From Bordetella ansorpii (GTDB lineage Bacteria > Pseudomonadota > Gammaproteobacteria > Burkholderiales > Burkholderiaceae_B), in assembly GCF_900078315.1 (NCBI RefSeq), contig NZ_FKBS01000012.1, positions 103,460 to 167,459 of the forward strand: DNA of 64,000 nt. Reading direction: 5' to 3'. A program made the translations under genes and the position numbers. How positions within the stretch are numbered: position 1 is the stretch's first letter; every line of letters starts with the position of its first letter. The notes beneath the pieces were generated by a model that had not been told where the DNA came from, ran no database searches, and worked only from the letters and a program-made list of their open reading frames with translations. This document shows, piece by piece, positions 18,601 through 26,697 of this stretch.

Positions 18601-21600
18601 GAGAGGGGCTCGGCAGACGAAGCCGCGTTGCAGCAGCAAGGCTTGCCAGTAGGCCAGGGGATACTGGGTACTGACCTTGCCGCCGTTCAGATCGCTGGTC
18701 CACCAGTTTTGTTGGGCCCCGAATATGAAATCGAGCCAGGCAGCCGGATGCGCGCCCAGCAGCATCAGCGTGGCGCCTGGCTTCAGGTTGCCGTGGGCGT
18801 ATTGCAGGGCATGGGTGATGGCCTCCGGCGTGTCGAAGTCGCTGTGCAGCAGGATCAGGTCCGCGGCCGGTCCGCTGGCCGGCTGGGCGGGCTCGATCAG
18901 CACGGTGCGCAGGCCGGGATGGCGGTCTTGCAGGCGAGCCGCCTCGTCCAGCGCCGCGCGGGACGGGGTGGCGTAGATATAGTCGCAGGAGGCGGTATCC
19001 AGCGCGTGGCAGAGGCCATCGGCGAACAACGGCTGGGAGTTGCCGATCTCCAGGATGGAGACGCGCTGGCCGGCCGGGCGCGTCTGCATCGCCAGCGTCA
19101 GTTGGGCACACAGCGATTCACTGATGCGCTGGCTGGCGGCTTCGCCGATGATCTGCCGAGCCAGAGCCGAGGGGGTGACGCCGCGCGGGCAGACGTCGGC
19201 GAACGGCTGCGTGCCCGCCAGCAGTGCGGGCAGATGCAGGCCGACACGCCCGACGGCGTGCACGACGGGAAAGTAATCCGAATATTCGCGGACCAGGCTG
19301 TTCCAGATGTCAGTGATCCGCGGATCATCCTCTCGGGGCGCGGTAACCCGCCACTGGTTGCGTCCATCGGGCGTCAGATCGCCGGTGCGCTCCGCTCGGG
19401 CCACCAGCCAGTCGAGCAGCGAGGCGGATTGCGGTGCAGCGTCCCGGCAAGCCTGTAGCGCGGCCGAGGTCAAGCGCCCATTCCTGGACAGGCCATAAAG
19501 GGCTTGCGTCGCATAGCGGTCGCACAAGCCATCCAGCAGCGGATCGACTTCGTGTTGATAGCGTTCGTGCACGCCGTCCTTCGCAGCCTGCCGCAGCGTC
19601 TCGCGCAGCGCGTCTTCCAGGCGGGACGGCTGCAGCGCGGCGTTGGCTTGAACCGCCTTGAGCGGGTGCGGGACGGGCACCGCGACATAGTCGAGGAAGC
19701 TGAGGTGGTCGACGGCGGCCTTGGACAGCCGCACGCTACGAAAGCGCGCCTGCTCAATGACGGCGATGAGGCTGCCTTGCGCATCGAACAGTTCGAATTC
19801 CGCCGTCAGAGAATGGGGCGCCCGCGACAGCAGGCGCGCGCGCACCTGATGGGGCACGCCACCCTGGCGCCAGCGCAATCTGCCGATCTTGGCGGGTACG
19901 AAGGCGATGCCCTGGCCCAGCACCGGATCGTCTTTCATCATGTGGATGATCAACTGGAAGGTGCAGTCCAGCAGGGCGGGATGCAGCAGGCTGCCGGGCA
20001 GGCTTTCGGACAGCGTGGCGTCGGGTTGCAGCAGGGCGCAGACCGTGCCGTTCGGTTCGATCCAGCCTTGGGCAACAGCCTGGAAGGCCGAGCCGTAGTC
20101 GAGTCCGGCCAGGTGGGTCAGGGCGAGGTGATCGGCTCCGGTGAAATCGTGCGGTCGCAGGGGCAGCGACGGCGCCGTGTGTTCAGCAGGCATGCCGCGC
20201 GCTTCGGTCAGCACCCGTCCACTGGCGTGCACCGTCCAGGGATCCGTGCTGCCGACCTCCTTGCCGCGCAAGGAGAACCGGCCATCGGAGGCGTCCAGGG
20301 CCATGCGGACCAGCTTGGACGGCGCGGCATCCAGCAGCAGCGGAGCATGGATTTCGAGTTCTTCGATATCGGCGAACTCGCCGGGCTGCCATTGCCGCGC
20401 GGCCGCCAGGGCAATCTCGGCGAAGCCCGACCCCGGAAACACGGTAGCGTCGCCCACGACGTGATGGCCGAGCCACGGCACGCAACGCGTGTCGAGCTGG
20501 TTCTCCCAGGTGAGATCGTGCTGGCGCAGCGGATAACCCAGCAGTTCGTGTGCGCGGACGCGTTCGAGCTGGCCCAGAGCCTGCGGCGTGACGGGATGCC
20601 AGTGGCGCTCGCGTTGCCAGGGATAGGCAGGCATGGTGACGTGCCGGCCTTCCCAGGGGAACAGGAAGGGCCAATCGACCTGTGCGCCGCTCAGCAGCAG
20701 TTGGCCGGTGGCATCGCGCACCCGTGCGGGATCGTCGTCTCCTCGCGTGCAGGTGTTGACAACGCGGCCAGCCAGGCCGGCGGCCTTCAGGCTGTCGTTG
20801 ACGTAGCCGCGGAGCACGGGATGCGGGCCGATTTCGGCGTATACGGTGTAGCCTTGGGCCGTCAATGCCGCAAGCGCCTGCGCGAAACGCACCGGCCGGC
20901 GGATGTTGTGCCACCAGTAGGCGCCATCGAGCGTGGTGCCGTCGGCCTGCGCGCCAGTGACCGTGGAGAAGAACGGGATGTGGCCCGCCAGCGGAGCGAT
21001 GGCGTCCAGCGACTGCAGCAGCGGGCCTTCGAGCGTATCCATGGCGCTGCTGTGGAACGCGTAGTCGAGGTCCAGCCGGCGGTAGAACAGGCGCTGGTCG
21101 GCCAGGGTCTTGCCGATCTGTTCGAGCGCACCCGGGTCGCCCGCGAGGGTGGCGCCGCGGGGACTGTTGCTGCCCGCCACACAGACGGCCTCATCCAGGC
21201 GCAGTTCGGCAATGAGCGCGGCGGCCGCGGTGGCGTCGATGCCGACGGCGGCCATCCGGCCGTTGCCGCGGGTGGCGCCCTGCAGGCGGCTGCGGTGGAA
21301 GATCACCGCCACGGCATCGGGCAGCGACAGCGCACCGCACGCCCAGGCCGCGGCGACTTCGCCGACGCTGTGGCCGACCACGGCGACGGGGCGGATGCCG
21401 CGCTTGGCCAGCATGCGGGTAACGCCCAGTTGGACGGCGAACAGGGCTGGCTGGGCGATTTCGGTGCGGTCATAGGCCGAGGGGCCATCGTCGCGGCGCA
21501 GTTCGGCGGCAATGGACCAGTCAGCGTATTCGCGGAACAGGGCGTCCACTTCCTCGACGGTTTCCGCGAACAGCGGATCACCCATCAGCTTGCGGCCCAT

Positions 21601-23232
21601 GCCGGACCATTGCGAGCCATTGCCCGAATAAACGAACACCGGGCCCTGGCTCTGGGCCAGGCGCTGGCCCGTGCTGACGAGGTGCTTGGGGGCTTCGTCC
21701 GCGGCGAACTGATCGAGCAACTGTGCGATCGCTTCGCTGTCCGTACCGTAGACCACCGCCCGTTCGTCGTGCCAGTCGCGGCGGCGCGCGGCGTGATAAG
21801 CAATGTCGTACAGGGCGCGTGCCGGCTGGCTGCGCAGCACTTGGGCCATGTCGCGTGCCGCATCGTGCAGGGCGGCGGCGGTGCGGCCCGTGACGACCAC
21901 CGGGATCGCGGTGGTCGACGTCAACTGCGCGGCACGGGCCGCCGGAGCCTGCGGTGGCGTCTGCAGGATGGCGTGCGCGTTCGCCCCGCCGAAACCGAAA
22001 GAGTTGACGCCGATGGTCAGCGTGCCTGTGCCACGCAATTTGCGCGCACGCGTGACGACTTCGATGTTCCAGTCGTCGAAACGGATGTTCGGATTGGGGG
22101 TGCGGATGCCGATGGTCGCGGGGACGGTGCGGTATTTCAGACTGTAGATGGCTTTGACCAGGCCGGCGACGCCGGATGCTGCTTCGAGGTGGCCGAGATT
22201 GCTCTTGATGGAGCCGATGGGCAGCGGGGCAGCCTCGGCACCGCGCGCCCGGCCCAGCGCCATCCCGATGGCGCGCGCCTCGATGGGGTCGCCGACGGCC
22301 GTGCCGGTGCCGTGCGCTTCGATGTAGTCGATCTGTGCCGGGTCGATGCCGGCGCGCTGGTAGACCTGGCGCATCAGCGCGATCTGGGCGTCGGCATTGG
22401 GCACGGTCAGCCCGGATTTGCGGCCATCGGTGTTGACCGAGGTGCCGGCAACCACGGCCAGGATGGGGTTCCCGTCGGCCACCGCCTGGTCATAGTCCTT
22501 CAACAGGAAGAGGCCGCCGCCTTCGGAGCGCACATAGCCGTCACCCGAGGCGTCGAACACCCGGCACCGGCCATTGGGTGACAGCATCGACGCCTTGGAG
22601 AACGTGATGAATCCGTAAGGATGCAGGTGCAGGCTGACGCCGCCCGCGATGGCCTGGGACACTTCACCGCTGGAAATGGCCGCGCATGCCTGGTGAAAGG
22701 CAACCAGCGAGGACGAACACGCGGTGTCCACGGCCATGCTGGGACCGTGCAGGTCGAATACGTAGGACAGGCGGTTGGCGGCGATGCTGGCGGTGTTGCC
22801 GGTGGCGAAGGACGAGTCCAGCGCGTTGAAATCCTCGGCCAGGCGATAGGAATAGTCGGCGCTGGCGATGCCGATGTAGACGCCGCAGTCGCTACCGCGC
22901 ATGGCGGATGGCTTGATGCCGGCGCTTTCGATCGTTTCCCAGCACATCTCCAGCAGCAGGCGCTGTTGTGGATCCATGAGGGCGGCTTCGCGGGGCGAGA
23001 TGCCAAAGAAGTCGGCATCGAAGCCGGATACGTCCCCGATCGAGCCCGCCGCGAACGTATAGGAGGTGCCGGGGTGTTCTTTCGAAGGATGCAGATACGC
23101 GTCGTGAGCCCATCGCCGGCTCTCGACCTCGGTGACCAGATCTTTGCCTTCGAGCAGGTCGTTCCAATAATTCTGGATGTCGGTACTGGGGAATCGGAAC
23201 GACAGACCGATGACGGCGACGCGCTTTGGCAT
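15619..23232 (-). CDS. Type I polyketide/fatty-acid synthase, KS-AT-DH-(pseudoMT)-ER-KR-ACP, WcbR-like
   Basis: 2537 aa. KS 1-425 has DTACSSS (Cys172), EAHGTG (His307) and NLGHLE (His348). AT is about 530-820 with GHSVGE (Ser622) and YAFHS near 724-728, suggesting malonyl selection. DH is about 895-1170 with HH at 923-924 in HHVVGDATVFPGSG and Asp1089 in HPALLDCTFQ. Residues about 1380-1560 look like a methyltransferase relic: LEIGNSQPLF at 1394 replaces the glycine-rich SAM loop. ER is about 1795-2110 (IHGAAGGVGI at 1931), KR about 2125-2320 (TGGLSGFG at 2138; Ser2267/2268, Tyr2281), ACP about 2405-2490 (GLDSLM, Ser2445). A full reductive set with no TE predicts an iterative, fully reducing synthase making a saturated chain. 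Start ATG 23232 has GAGGGAAGA upstream. First gene of the PKS, oxoamine synthase, acyltransferase unit. Confidence 0.95.
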   Translation of the reverse strand: MPKRVAVIGLSFRFPSTDIQNYWNDLLEGKDLVTEVESRRWAHDAYLHPSKEHPGTSYTFAAGSIGDVSGFDADFFGISPREAALMDPQQRLLLEMCWETIESAGIKPSAMRGSDCGVYIGIASADYSYRLAEDFNALDSSFATGNTASIAANRLSYVFDLHGPSMAVDTACSSSLVAFHQACAAISSGEVSQAIAGGVSLHLHPYGFITFSKASMLSPNGRCRVFDASGDGYVRSEGGGLFLLKDYDQAVADGNPILAVVAGTSVNTDGRKSGLTVPNADAQIALMRQVYQRAGIDPAQIDYIEAHGTGTAVGDPIEARAIGMALGRARGAEAAPLPIGSIKSNLGHLEAASGVAGLVKAIYSLKYRTVPATIGIRTPNPNIRFDDWNIEVVTRARKLRGTGTLTIGVNSFGFGGANAHAILQTPPQAPAARAAQLTSTTAIPVVVTGRTAAALHDAARDMAQVLRSQPARALYDIAYHAARRRDWHDERAVVYGTDSEAIAQLLDQFAADEAPKHLVSTGQRLAQSQGPVFVYSGNGSQWSGMGRKLMGDPLFAETVEEVDALFREYADWSIAAELRRDDGPSAYDRTEIAQPALFAVQLGVTRMLAKRGIRPVAVVGHSVGEVAAAWACGALSLPDAVAVIFHRSRLQGATRGNGRMAAVGIDATAAAALIAELRLDEAVCVAGSNSPRGATLAGDPGALEQIGKTLADQRLFYRRLDLDYAFHSSAMDTLEGPLLQSLDAIAPLAGHIPFFSTVTGAQADGTTLDGAYWWHNIRRPVRFAQALAALTAQGYTVYAEIGPHPVLRGYVNDSLKAAGLAGRVVNTCTRGDDDPARVRDATGQLLLSGAQVDWPFLFPWEGRHVTMPAYPWQRERHWHPVTPQALGQLERVRAHELLGYPLRQHDLTWENQLDTRCVPWLGHHVVGDATVFPGSGFAEIALAAARQWQPGEFADIEELEIHAPLLLDAAPSKLVRMALDASDGRFSLRGKEVGSTDPWTVHASGRVLTEARGMPAEHTAPSLPLRPHDFTGADHLALTHLAGLDYGSAFQAVAQGWIEPNGTVCALLQPDATLSESLPGSLLHPALLDCTFQLIIHMMKDDPVLGQGIAFVPAKIGRLRWRQGGVPHQVRARLLSRAPHSLTAEFELFDAQGSLIAVIEQARFRSVRLSKAAVDHLSFLDYVAVPVPHPLKAVQANAALQPSRLEDALRETLRQAAKDGVHERYQHEVDPLLDGLCDRYATQALYGLSRNGRLTSAALQACRDAAPQSASLLDWLVARAERTGDLTPDGRNQWRVTAPREDDPRITDIWNSLVREYSDYFPVVHAVGRVGLHLPALLAGTQPFADVCPRGVTPSALARQIIGEAASQRISESLCAQLTLAMQTRPAGQRVSILEIGNSQPLFADGLCHALDTASCDYIYATPSRAALDEAARLQDRHPGLRTVLIEPAQPASGPAADLILLHSDFDTPEAITHALQYAHGNLKPGATLMLLGAHPAAWLDFIFGAQQNWWTSDLNGGKVSTQYPLAYWQALLLQRGFVCRAPLEFVPGGACGPYLLMAGLDAAPSEQAALPAVDGGWLLLSGTSRSYRREQTQSLAKRLGETGAPVMIQENCTPESLQAVLSQALPRLGRLHGVVLLDGLGQQRADDTPRQLLAEQVRRCALAAGLAQACEQAGLTPTLWLLTTGAAPFMPDGGSSPAALNDAALWNYGRTLLNEAAGFSVRLVDLPLSGPLPLDALLLELTAPDAEQEVALDADGARHVPRLQQTARPGTLPASLKAGDDSTLSLGFDMPGQLRNLRWSAQPRTAPGAEQVEVRIQATGLNFRDVMYALGLLSDEAIENGFAGPTLGLEFAGIVERVGSSVTDYQPGDAVVGFGPASFGNIALTHTNGIARIPDGMSFEAAATIPSTFFTVYYALHHLARLEEGEKVLIHGAAGGVGIAAIQYAQWVGAEIHATAGSDEKRDFLRLMGVEHIYDSRSLSFADDILAETGGRGVDVVLNSLAGEAINRNLRVLKPFGRFLELGKRDFYENTRIGLRPFRNNISYFGIDADQLMQERPSLTRRLFAEVMQRFQDGVLHPLPYQAFDANNVVDAFRHMQQARQIGKIVVTYRNGIRDARRPAALRGTLELSPHATYLVTGGLSGFGLRTANWLADKGARNLVLLTRSGLSSQAAQQAVDALRARGVTVHAPACDVTDREALSGVLAEVAAGMPALRGVVHAAMVIDDGLVRSTNAAQIERVLAPKVLGALHLDELTRGMPLDFFVFYSSGTTLFGNPGQANYVAANGWLEAMARHRVSQGLPATCVRWGAIDDVGYLARNKKVKDALQGRMGGTALSSDLALRVLEDMLLSNTPDLGVLELDWRALARFLPSAGSPKFSWIARRASTGEADDAGSPDIANMLATLDDDALHHAFIDMLKSEVGEILRVPVDKIDPQRSIYDMGLDSLMGVELIVAVENRFGIRLPVMALNESPTTARLASKLIELLRGDNTEQPDAVTSQIAQVVAQHIDDDVPSEVVAQLADDLKAGPELSTQRMIH

Positions 23233-23756
23233 AAACAGGTTTCTTCCCTCATGAGGCCGTCTGTAAACAGCTTGCCCCGAAAAATCTTATTGGTATTGGC
23301 AGACAAACTGCATCGTTCTTTTCAGGTTTTTGGATTCAGGCGAAAAAAATGCCCGACAGTCTGAGAAAAACGTTATGGCATAGTAATGGATACGACGATA
23401 TGAGGGCCTGAAGCGCGGAGTAATCGGCACGATGTAAGTGCCGTCTTACGATGGATTTTAGGGATACTCGCCCCCATTTTATGTGAATAACTCTCACGGC
23501 AACCCGCGCGCCTTTGCGACGAAGCCGCGTCATTTGCTACTTGATGTACGTGACTGTCACGGATCGGAAATCTTTCGCAACAGTGCGCAAATCGTCTCCC
23601 CCGCGTTGGGGCAAACCTTGGGAGCAACAGGGCTCAAAAGTGCGAAAAAGGGGGCCGATCACGGGCTTTGGCGCGTGACAGGCTATTTTGCGCTGCCACA
23701 TCGTAGAAATTTTTGCTTACAAAAAAGCGTATTTCCGCAACGCAGCAAAGCCGTCC
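23233..23756. other. 524-bp gene-free region upstream of the PKS
   Basis: AT-richer than the PKS. It presumably holds the PKS promoter and the 3' end of the hydrolase transcription unit. Small ORFs here carry no motif. A 13-bp perfect dyad is present at 23549-23561 (listed separately). No convincing -35/-10 pair, terminator or RNA gene was found. Confidence 0.5.
23549..23561. promoter_or_regulatory. 13-bp perfect dyad, possible operator
   Basis: CGTGAC-T-GTCACG, 317 bp upstream of the PKS start codon. The symmetry and the location in a long gene-free leader suggest a regulator site; the cognate protein is unknown. Confidence 0.3.
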
Positions 23757-24341
23757 TCACACCGGTACGGCGGGCACTTTGGGCAGGGGAGCCGCCATCC
23801 GCCACGTCGCTCGCCGGCGTAACGAAGTCAGCAACTTCAGGCCCGCCGGCCAGTCATTCAGGCCGCTGTCCGCATTCAGATGGCCGCCAGACGGCACCAC
23901 CACCAGCCGGCTGCCCCAGTCGCGGGCAAATCCCTCGGCGCGCTGCAGTGCGCAATAAGGATCATCGTCGCCGACCACCACCACGCTCTGGAAGGAAAGG
24001 GACTGCCGAGGCATGGGCGCGAAGGCGCGCAGGCATTGCGGGAGTTCTGTGCGTTCGACGTCGGCGGGCGCCACCAGCAGCGCGCCGGCCACGCGCGAAT
24101 GCAGGGGCACAGGCAGGCTGGCCACGGCCAGGCAGCCCAGGCTGTGCGCGATCAGCAGGGCTGGACAGGCGGCCGCATCGACGGCGGCGGCGACCGCGGC
24201 ATGCCAGGTCGCGGGGTGCGGATCGCTCCAGCTTTGCTGGCGGACCCGCACGGCATGGGGCAGGCTCTGCTCCCACAGCGTCTGCCAATGTGCGGGGCCG
24301 GAGTCTTTCCACCCGGGAATGATGATGGGTTGCAGTCTCAT
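23757..24341 (-). CDS. Alpha/beta hydrolase, RBBP9/YdeN family
   Basis: Small serine hydrolase of 194 aa from MRLQPIIIPGWKDSGPAHW, the usual family N-terminus (I-x-PGW-x-S-G-x-HW); the 19-codon-longer frame lacks family similarity. Nucleophile Ser sits in LLIAHSLGCLAV, an acidic residue in GDDDPYC, and the catalytic His in SGGHLNADSGL. Substrates of bacterial members are mostly unknown. It is divergent from the Liv receptor at 24535 and convergent with nothing; no operon partner is apparent. Confidence 0.88.
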   Translation of the reverse strand: MRLQPIIIPGWKDSGPAHWQTLWEQSLPHAVRVRQQSWSDPHPATWHAAVAAAVDAAACPALLIAHSLGCLAVASLPVPLHSRVAGALLVAPADVERTELPQCLRAFAPMPRQSLSFQSVVVVGDDDPYCALQRAEGFARDWGSRLVVVPSGGHLNADSGLNDWPAGLKLLTSLRRRATWRMAAPLPKVPAVPV

Positions 24342-24387
24342 GCGGGGGATCATGCCGTCTGCCGCAAACAACGCAAACGAATAAATG

Positions 24388-24417
24388 TTCAATTGCATAT
24401 GCTGCGATGCATATAAG
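24388..24417 (+). promoter_or_regulatory. Candidate promoter of the orphan Liv receptor gene
   Basis: TTCAAT (24388-24393), 18-bp spacer, TATAAG (24412-24417). The spacer carries TGCAT...ATGCA symmetry. The leader would be about 110 nt. By-eye prediction only. Confidence 0.35.
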
Positions 24418-24534
24418 GCGCCACAGCGAGGCCCGCGGCCTGGGTGTATGCTTGCGCCGGTGCCCTACCTGGCACGGGAGAAGGCCGCCGGCTACTCGCT
24501 GCGCGCCGATCACAGACCATAAAAGGAGGTTCGC

Positions 24535-25674
24535 ATGAGCAAACAACAATCGATTTTCAAGCTGGCGCCCGCATGCGCCGCCCTGGCGCTGGCCGCCGCG
24601 GGCCTGTCGCTGTCGGCTGGCGCGCAGGCGCAGAACATCAAGATCGGCGTCGTGGGCCCGACCACCGGCGCGCTGACCCAGTACGGCGACATGGTGCGTG
24701 AAGGCGTGGACACCGCCATCGAGCGCGTCAACGCCCAGGGCGGCATCAACGGCAAGAAGCTGGAGGCCGTGCTGATCGATGACGGTTGCGAACCCAAGCA
24801 GGGCCCGGTGGCCGCCAACCGGGTGGTCAACGACAAGATCGGCTTCGTGGTCGGTCACGTGTGTTCGGGCGCGACCATCGCGGCCACCGAGATCTACAAC
24901 AACGAGGGCGTGGTCATGGTGACCCCCTCGGCCACGGCGCCCGCCGTCACCGACGGCAAGAAGTACGACTTCATCTTCCGCACGATCGGCCGCGACGACC
25001 AGCAAGGTCCGGCTGCCGCCAACTTCATCCTGCAGAAGATCAAACCCGCCAAGGTCGCCGTACTGCACGACAAGCAGTCGTACGGCCAGGGCATTGCCAC
25101 GGCCGTGCGCGACACGCTGAGCAAGGGCGGCGTATCCGTCGCGGTGTTCGAGGGCATCAATGCCGGCGACAGCGATTATTCGGCCGTCATCACCAAGCTG
25201 AAGTCGGCGGGCGTCGATTTCGTCTATTACGGCGGCTACCACCCCGAGATGGGCCTGCTGCTGCGCCAGGCGTCGGAACAGGGCTTGAAGGCCAAGTTCA
25301 TGGGCCCGGAAGGCGTGGGCAATCCCGACATCAACGCCATCGCCGGCGCCGCCGTCGAAGGCATGCTGGTGACGCTGCCGGCCGACTTCACCCAGAACGC
25401 GGCCAACGCCGACATCGTCAAGGCGTTCAAGGACAAGAAGCGCAATCCCGGCGGCGCATTCCAGCTGACGGCCTACTCGGCCACCCAGGTCATCGCGGAC
25501 GCGATCAAGGGCTCGGGCAGCACGGATCCCACCAAGGTGGCCGATTACCTGCACAAGAACAGCTTCGACACGCCGATCGGCAAGGTCTCCTGGAACAAGC
25601 AGGGCGACCTGAACAACTTCGAGTTCGAAGTGTTCACCTGGCACAAGGACGGCAGCAAGTCGGCCTATAAATAA
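24535..25674 (+). CDS. Branched-chain amino-acid ABC transporter periplasmic receptor (LivK-like, orphan)
   Basis: 379 aa with an N-terminal signal peptide ending about AGAQAQ (residue 32), then IKIGVVGPTTGALTQYGD, the usual periplasmic-binding-protein type I start. DDGCEPKQGPVAANRVV and CSGATIAATEIY are LivK/LivJ signatures around the ligand cleft. Start ATG 24535 is preceded by AAAGGAGG, a very strong ribosome site, fitting high expression. It is closely paralogous to the receptor at 41111 (both contain SDYSAVITKLKSAGVDFVY) but has no permease or ATPase beside it. It may feed the liv transporter at 42.4-46.1 kb. Confidence 0.93.
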   Translation: MSKQQSIFKLAPACAALALAAAGLSLSAGAQAQNIKIGVVGPTTGALTQYGDMVREGVDTAIERVNAQGGINGKKLEAVLIDDGCEPKQGPVAANRVVNDKIGFVVGHVCSGATIAATEIYNNEGVVMVTPSATAPAVTDGKKYDFIFRTIGRDDQQGPAAANFILQKIKPAKVAVLHDKQSYGQGIATAVRDTLSKGGVSVAVFEGINAGDSDYSAVITKLKSAGVDFVYYGGYHPEMGLLLRQASEQGLKAKFMGPEGVGNPDINAIAGAAVEGMLVTLPADFTQNAANADIVKAFKDKKRNPGGAFQLTAYSATQVIADAIKGSGSTDPTKVADYLHKNSFDTPIGKVSWNKQGDLNNFEFEVFTWHKDGSKSAYK

Positions 25675-25739
25675 TACGTAAGCCGCCTGGACGCCGCCCC
25701 GGTATGGTACGGGGTGGCCCGGTGCCGCTTCCATACAAG

Positions 25740-25762
25740 GACGGGCTCCCGGGCCCGTCTTT
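25740..25762 (+). terminator. Probable intrinsic terminator after the Liv receptor
   Basis: GACGGGC (25740-25746), loop TCCCGG, GCCCGTC (25753-25759), then TTT. Seven perfect GC-rich pairs with a short T tract, 66 bp after the receptor stop codon. Confidence 0.55.
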
Positions 25763-25792
25763 GCATTGGCGGCCGCGTTTCTGCGTTTCTGT

Positions 25793-26596
25793 CTAGTAGA
25801 CGCCGCCCGGTTTGGGCACGGTGGCCGTCGTGCCCTTGAAGCGGGCGGCCAACTGGCGCGCGGCGCCGAACAGAAGCGACGTATCCACGCCAACCGCGAC
25901 GAACAACGCGCCACCCTCCAGGTACTGGCGGGCTTGCTCGTTGTCGGAGGTCAGAATGCCGGGTGCCTTGCCGGCAGCCAGTATGGTTTTGATGCCGTCC
26001 AGGATGGCCCGCTGCACGTCGGGATGATTGGGATTGCCCAGGTGGCCCAGCGAGGCCGACAGGTCGGCCGGGCCGAAGAACACCCCATCGACGCCTTCCA
26101 CGGCCGCGATGGCCTCGAGATTGCCCAGGCCGCGGGCGGACTCCACCTGCACCAGCAGGCACATTTCCTCGTCGGCGCGGTGCACGTAGTCGTCGATCTG
26201 GTTCCAGCGCGAGGAGCGCGCCAGGGCCGAGCCCACGCCGCGCACGCCGTTGGGCGGATAGCGCGTGGCCGCCACCATCAAGGCCGCCTGTTCGGCGGTT
26301 TCCACCATGGGGATGAGCACCGTCTGAGCGCCCACGTCCAGCACCTGCTTGATGAGCGCGACATCGCCCACCGGCGGGCGCACGACGGGGTGCGAGGGAT
26401 ACGGCGCCACGGCCTGCAGTTGCGCCAGGGTGCTGCGCAGATCGTTGGGCGCGTGCTCGCCATCGATCACCAGCCAATCGAACCCGGTGCCTGCCAGCAG
26501 TTCTGAGACATAGGCGTCGGCCAGGCCGACCCATAGACCGATCTGGGCGCGGCGTTCGCGCAGTGCCTGCTTGAAGGTATTGCGGGGGATTTCCAT
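25793..26596 (-). CDS. HpcH/HpaI-family class II aldolase
   Basis: Divalent-metal aldolase that retro-cleaves 2-oxo-4-hydroxy acids to pyruvate plus an aldehyde (HpaI, GarL, RhmA group). 267 aa from [23 protein letters not shown] 26596 has GAGG upstream, and the 31 codons before it are not family-like. Motifs: [12 protein letters not shown] with the catalytic His, [26 protein letters not shown] (metal-ligand Glu) and [13 protein letters not shown] (metal-ligand Asp). It follows the IclR gene on the same strand and lies opposite an acyl-CoA-forming unit. The substrate cannot be told from HpaI-type to GarL-type by eye. Confidence 0.9.
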   Translation of the reverse strand: MEIPRNTFKQALRERRAQIGLWVGLADAYVSELLAGTGFDWLVIDGEHAPNDLRSTLAQLQAVAPYPSHPVVRPPVGDVALIKQVLDVGAQTVLIPMVETAEQAALMVAATRYPPNGVRGVGSALARSSRWNQIDDYVHRADEEMCLLVQVESARGLGNLEAIAAVEGVDGVFFGPADLSASLGHLGNPNHPDVQRAILDGIKTILAAGKAPGILTSDNEQARQYLEGGALFVAVGVDTSLLFGAARQLAARFKGTTATVPKPGGVY

Positions 26597-26697
26597 GGAA
26601 GAGCCTCGATGCATGGGGGGGAATGAAACGAAGAATAAGACGGCGCGAGCCATGCCGTCGATGCATGGCCATGGTGTGATGGCGTCCAAAAGGGGCT

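Noticed and set aside
16339-22581. Two plus-strand ORFs of over 1000 codons opposite the PKS
   Set aside because: They mirror the codon pattern of a GC-rich gene on the other strand, are Gln/Arg/Gly/Ala-rich, show no domain, and overlap a PKS with every expected motif.
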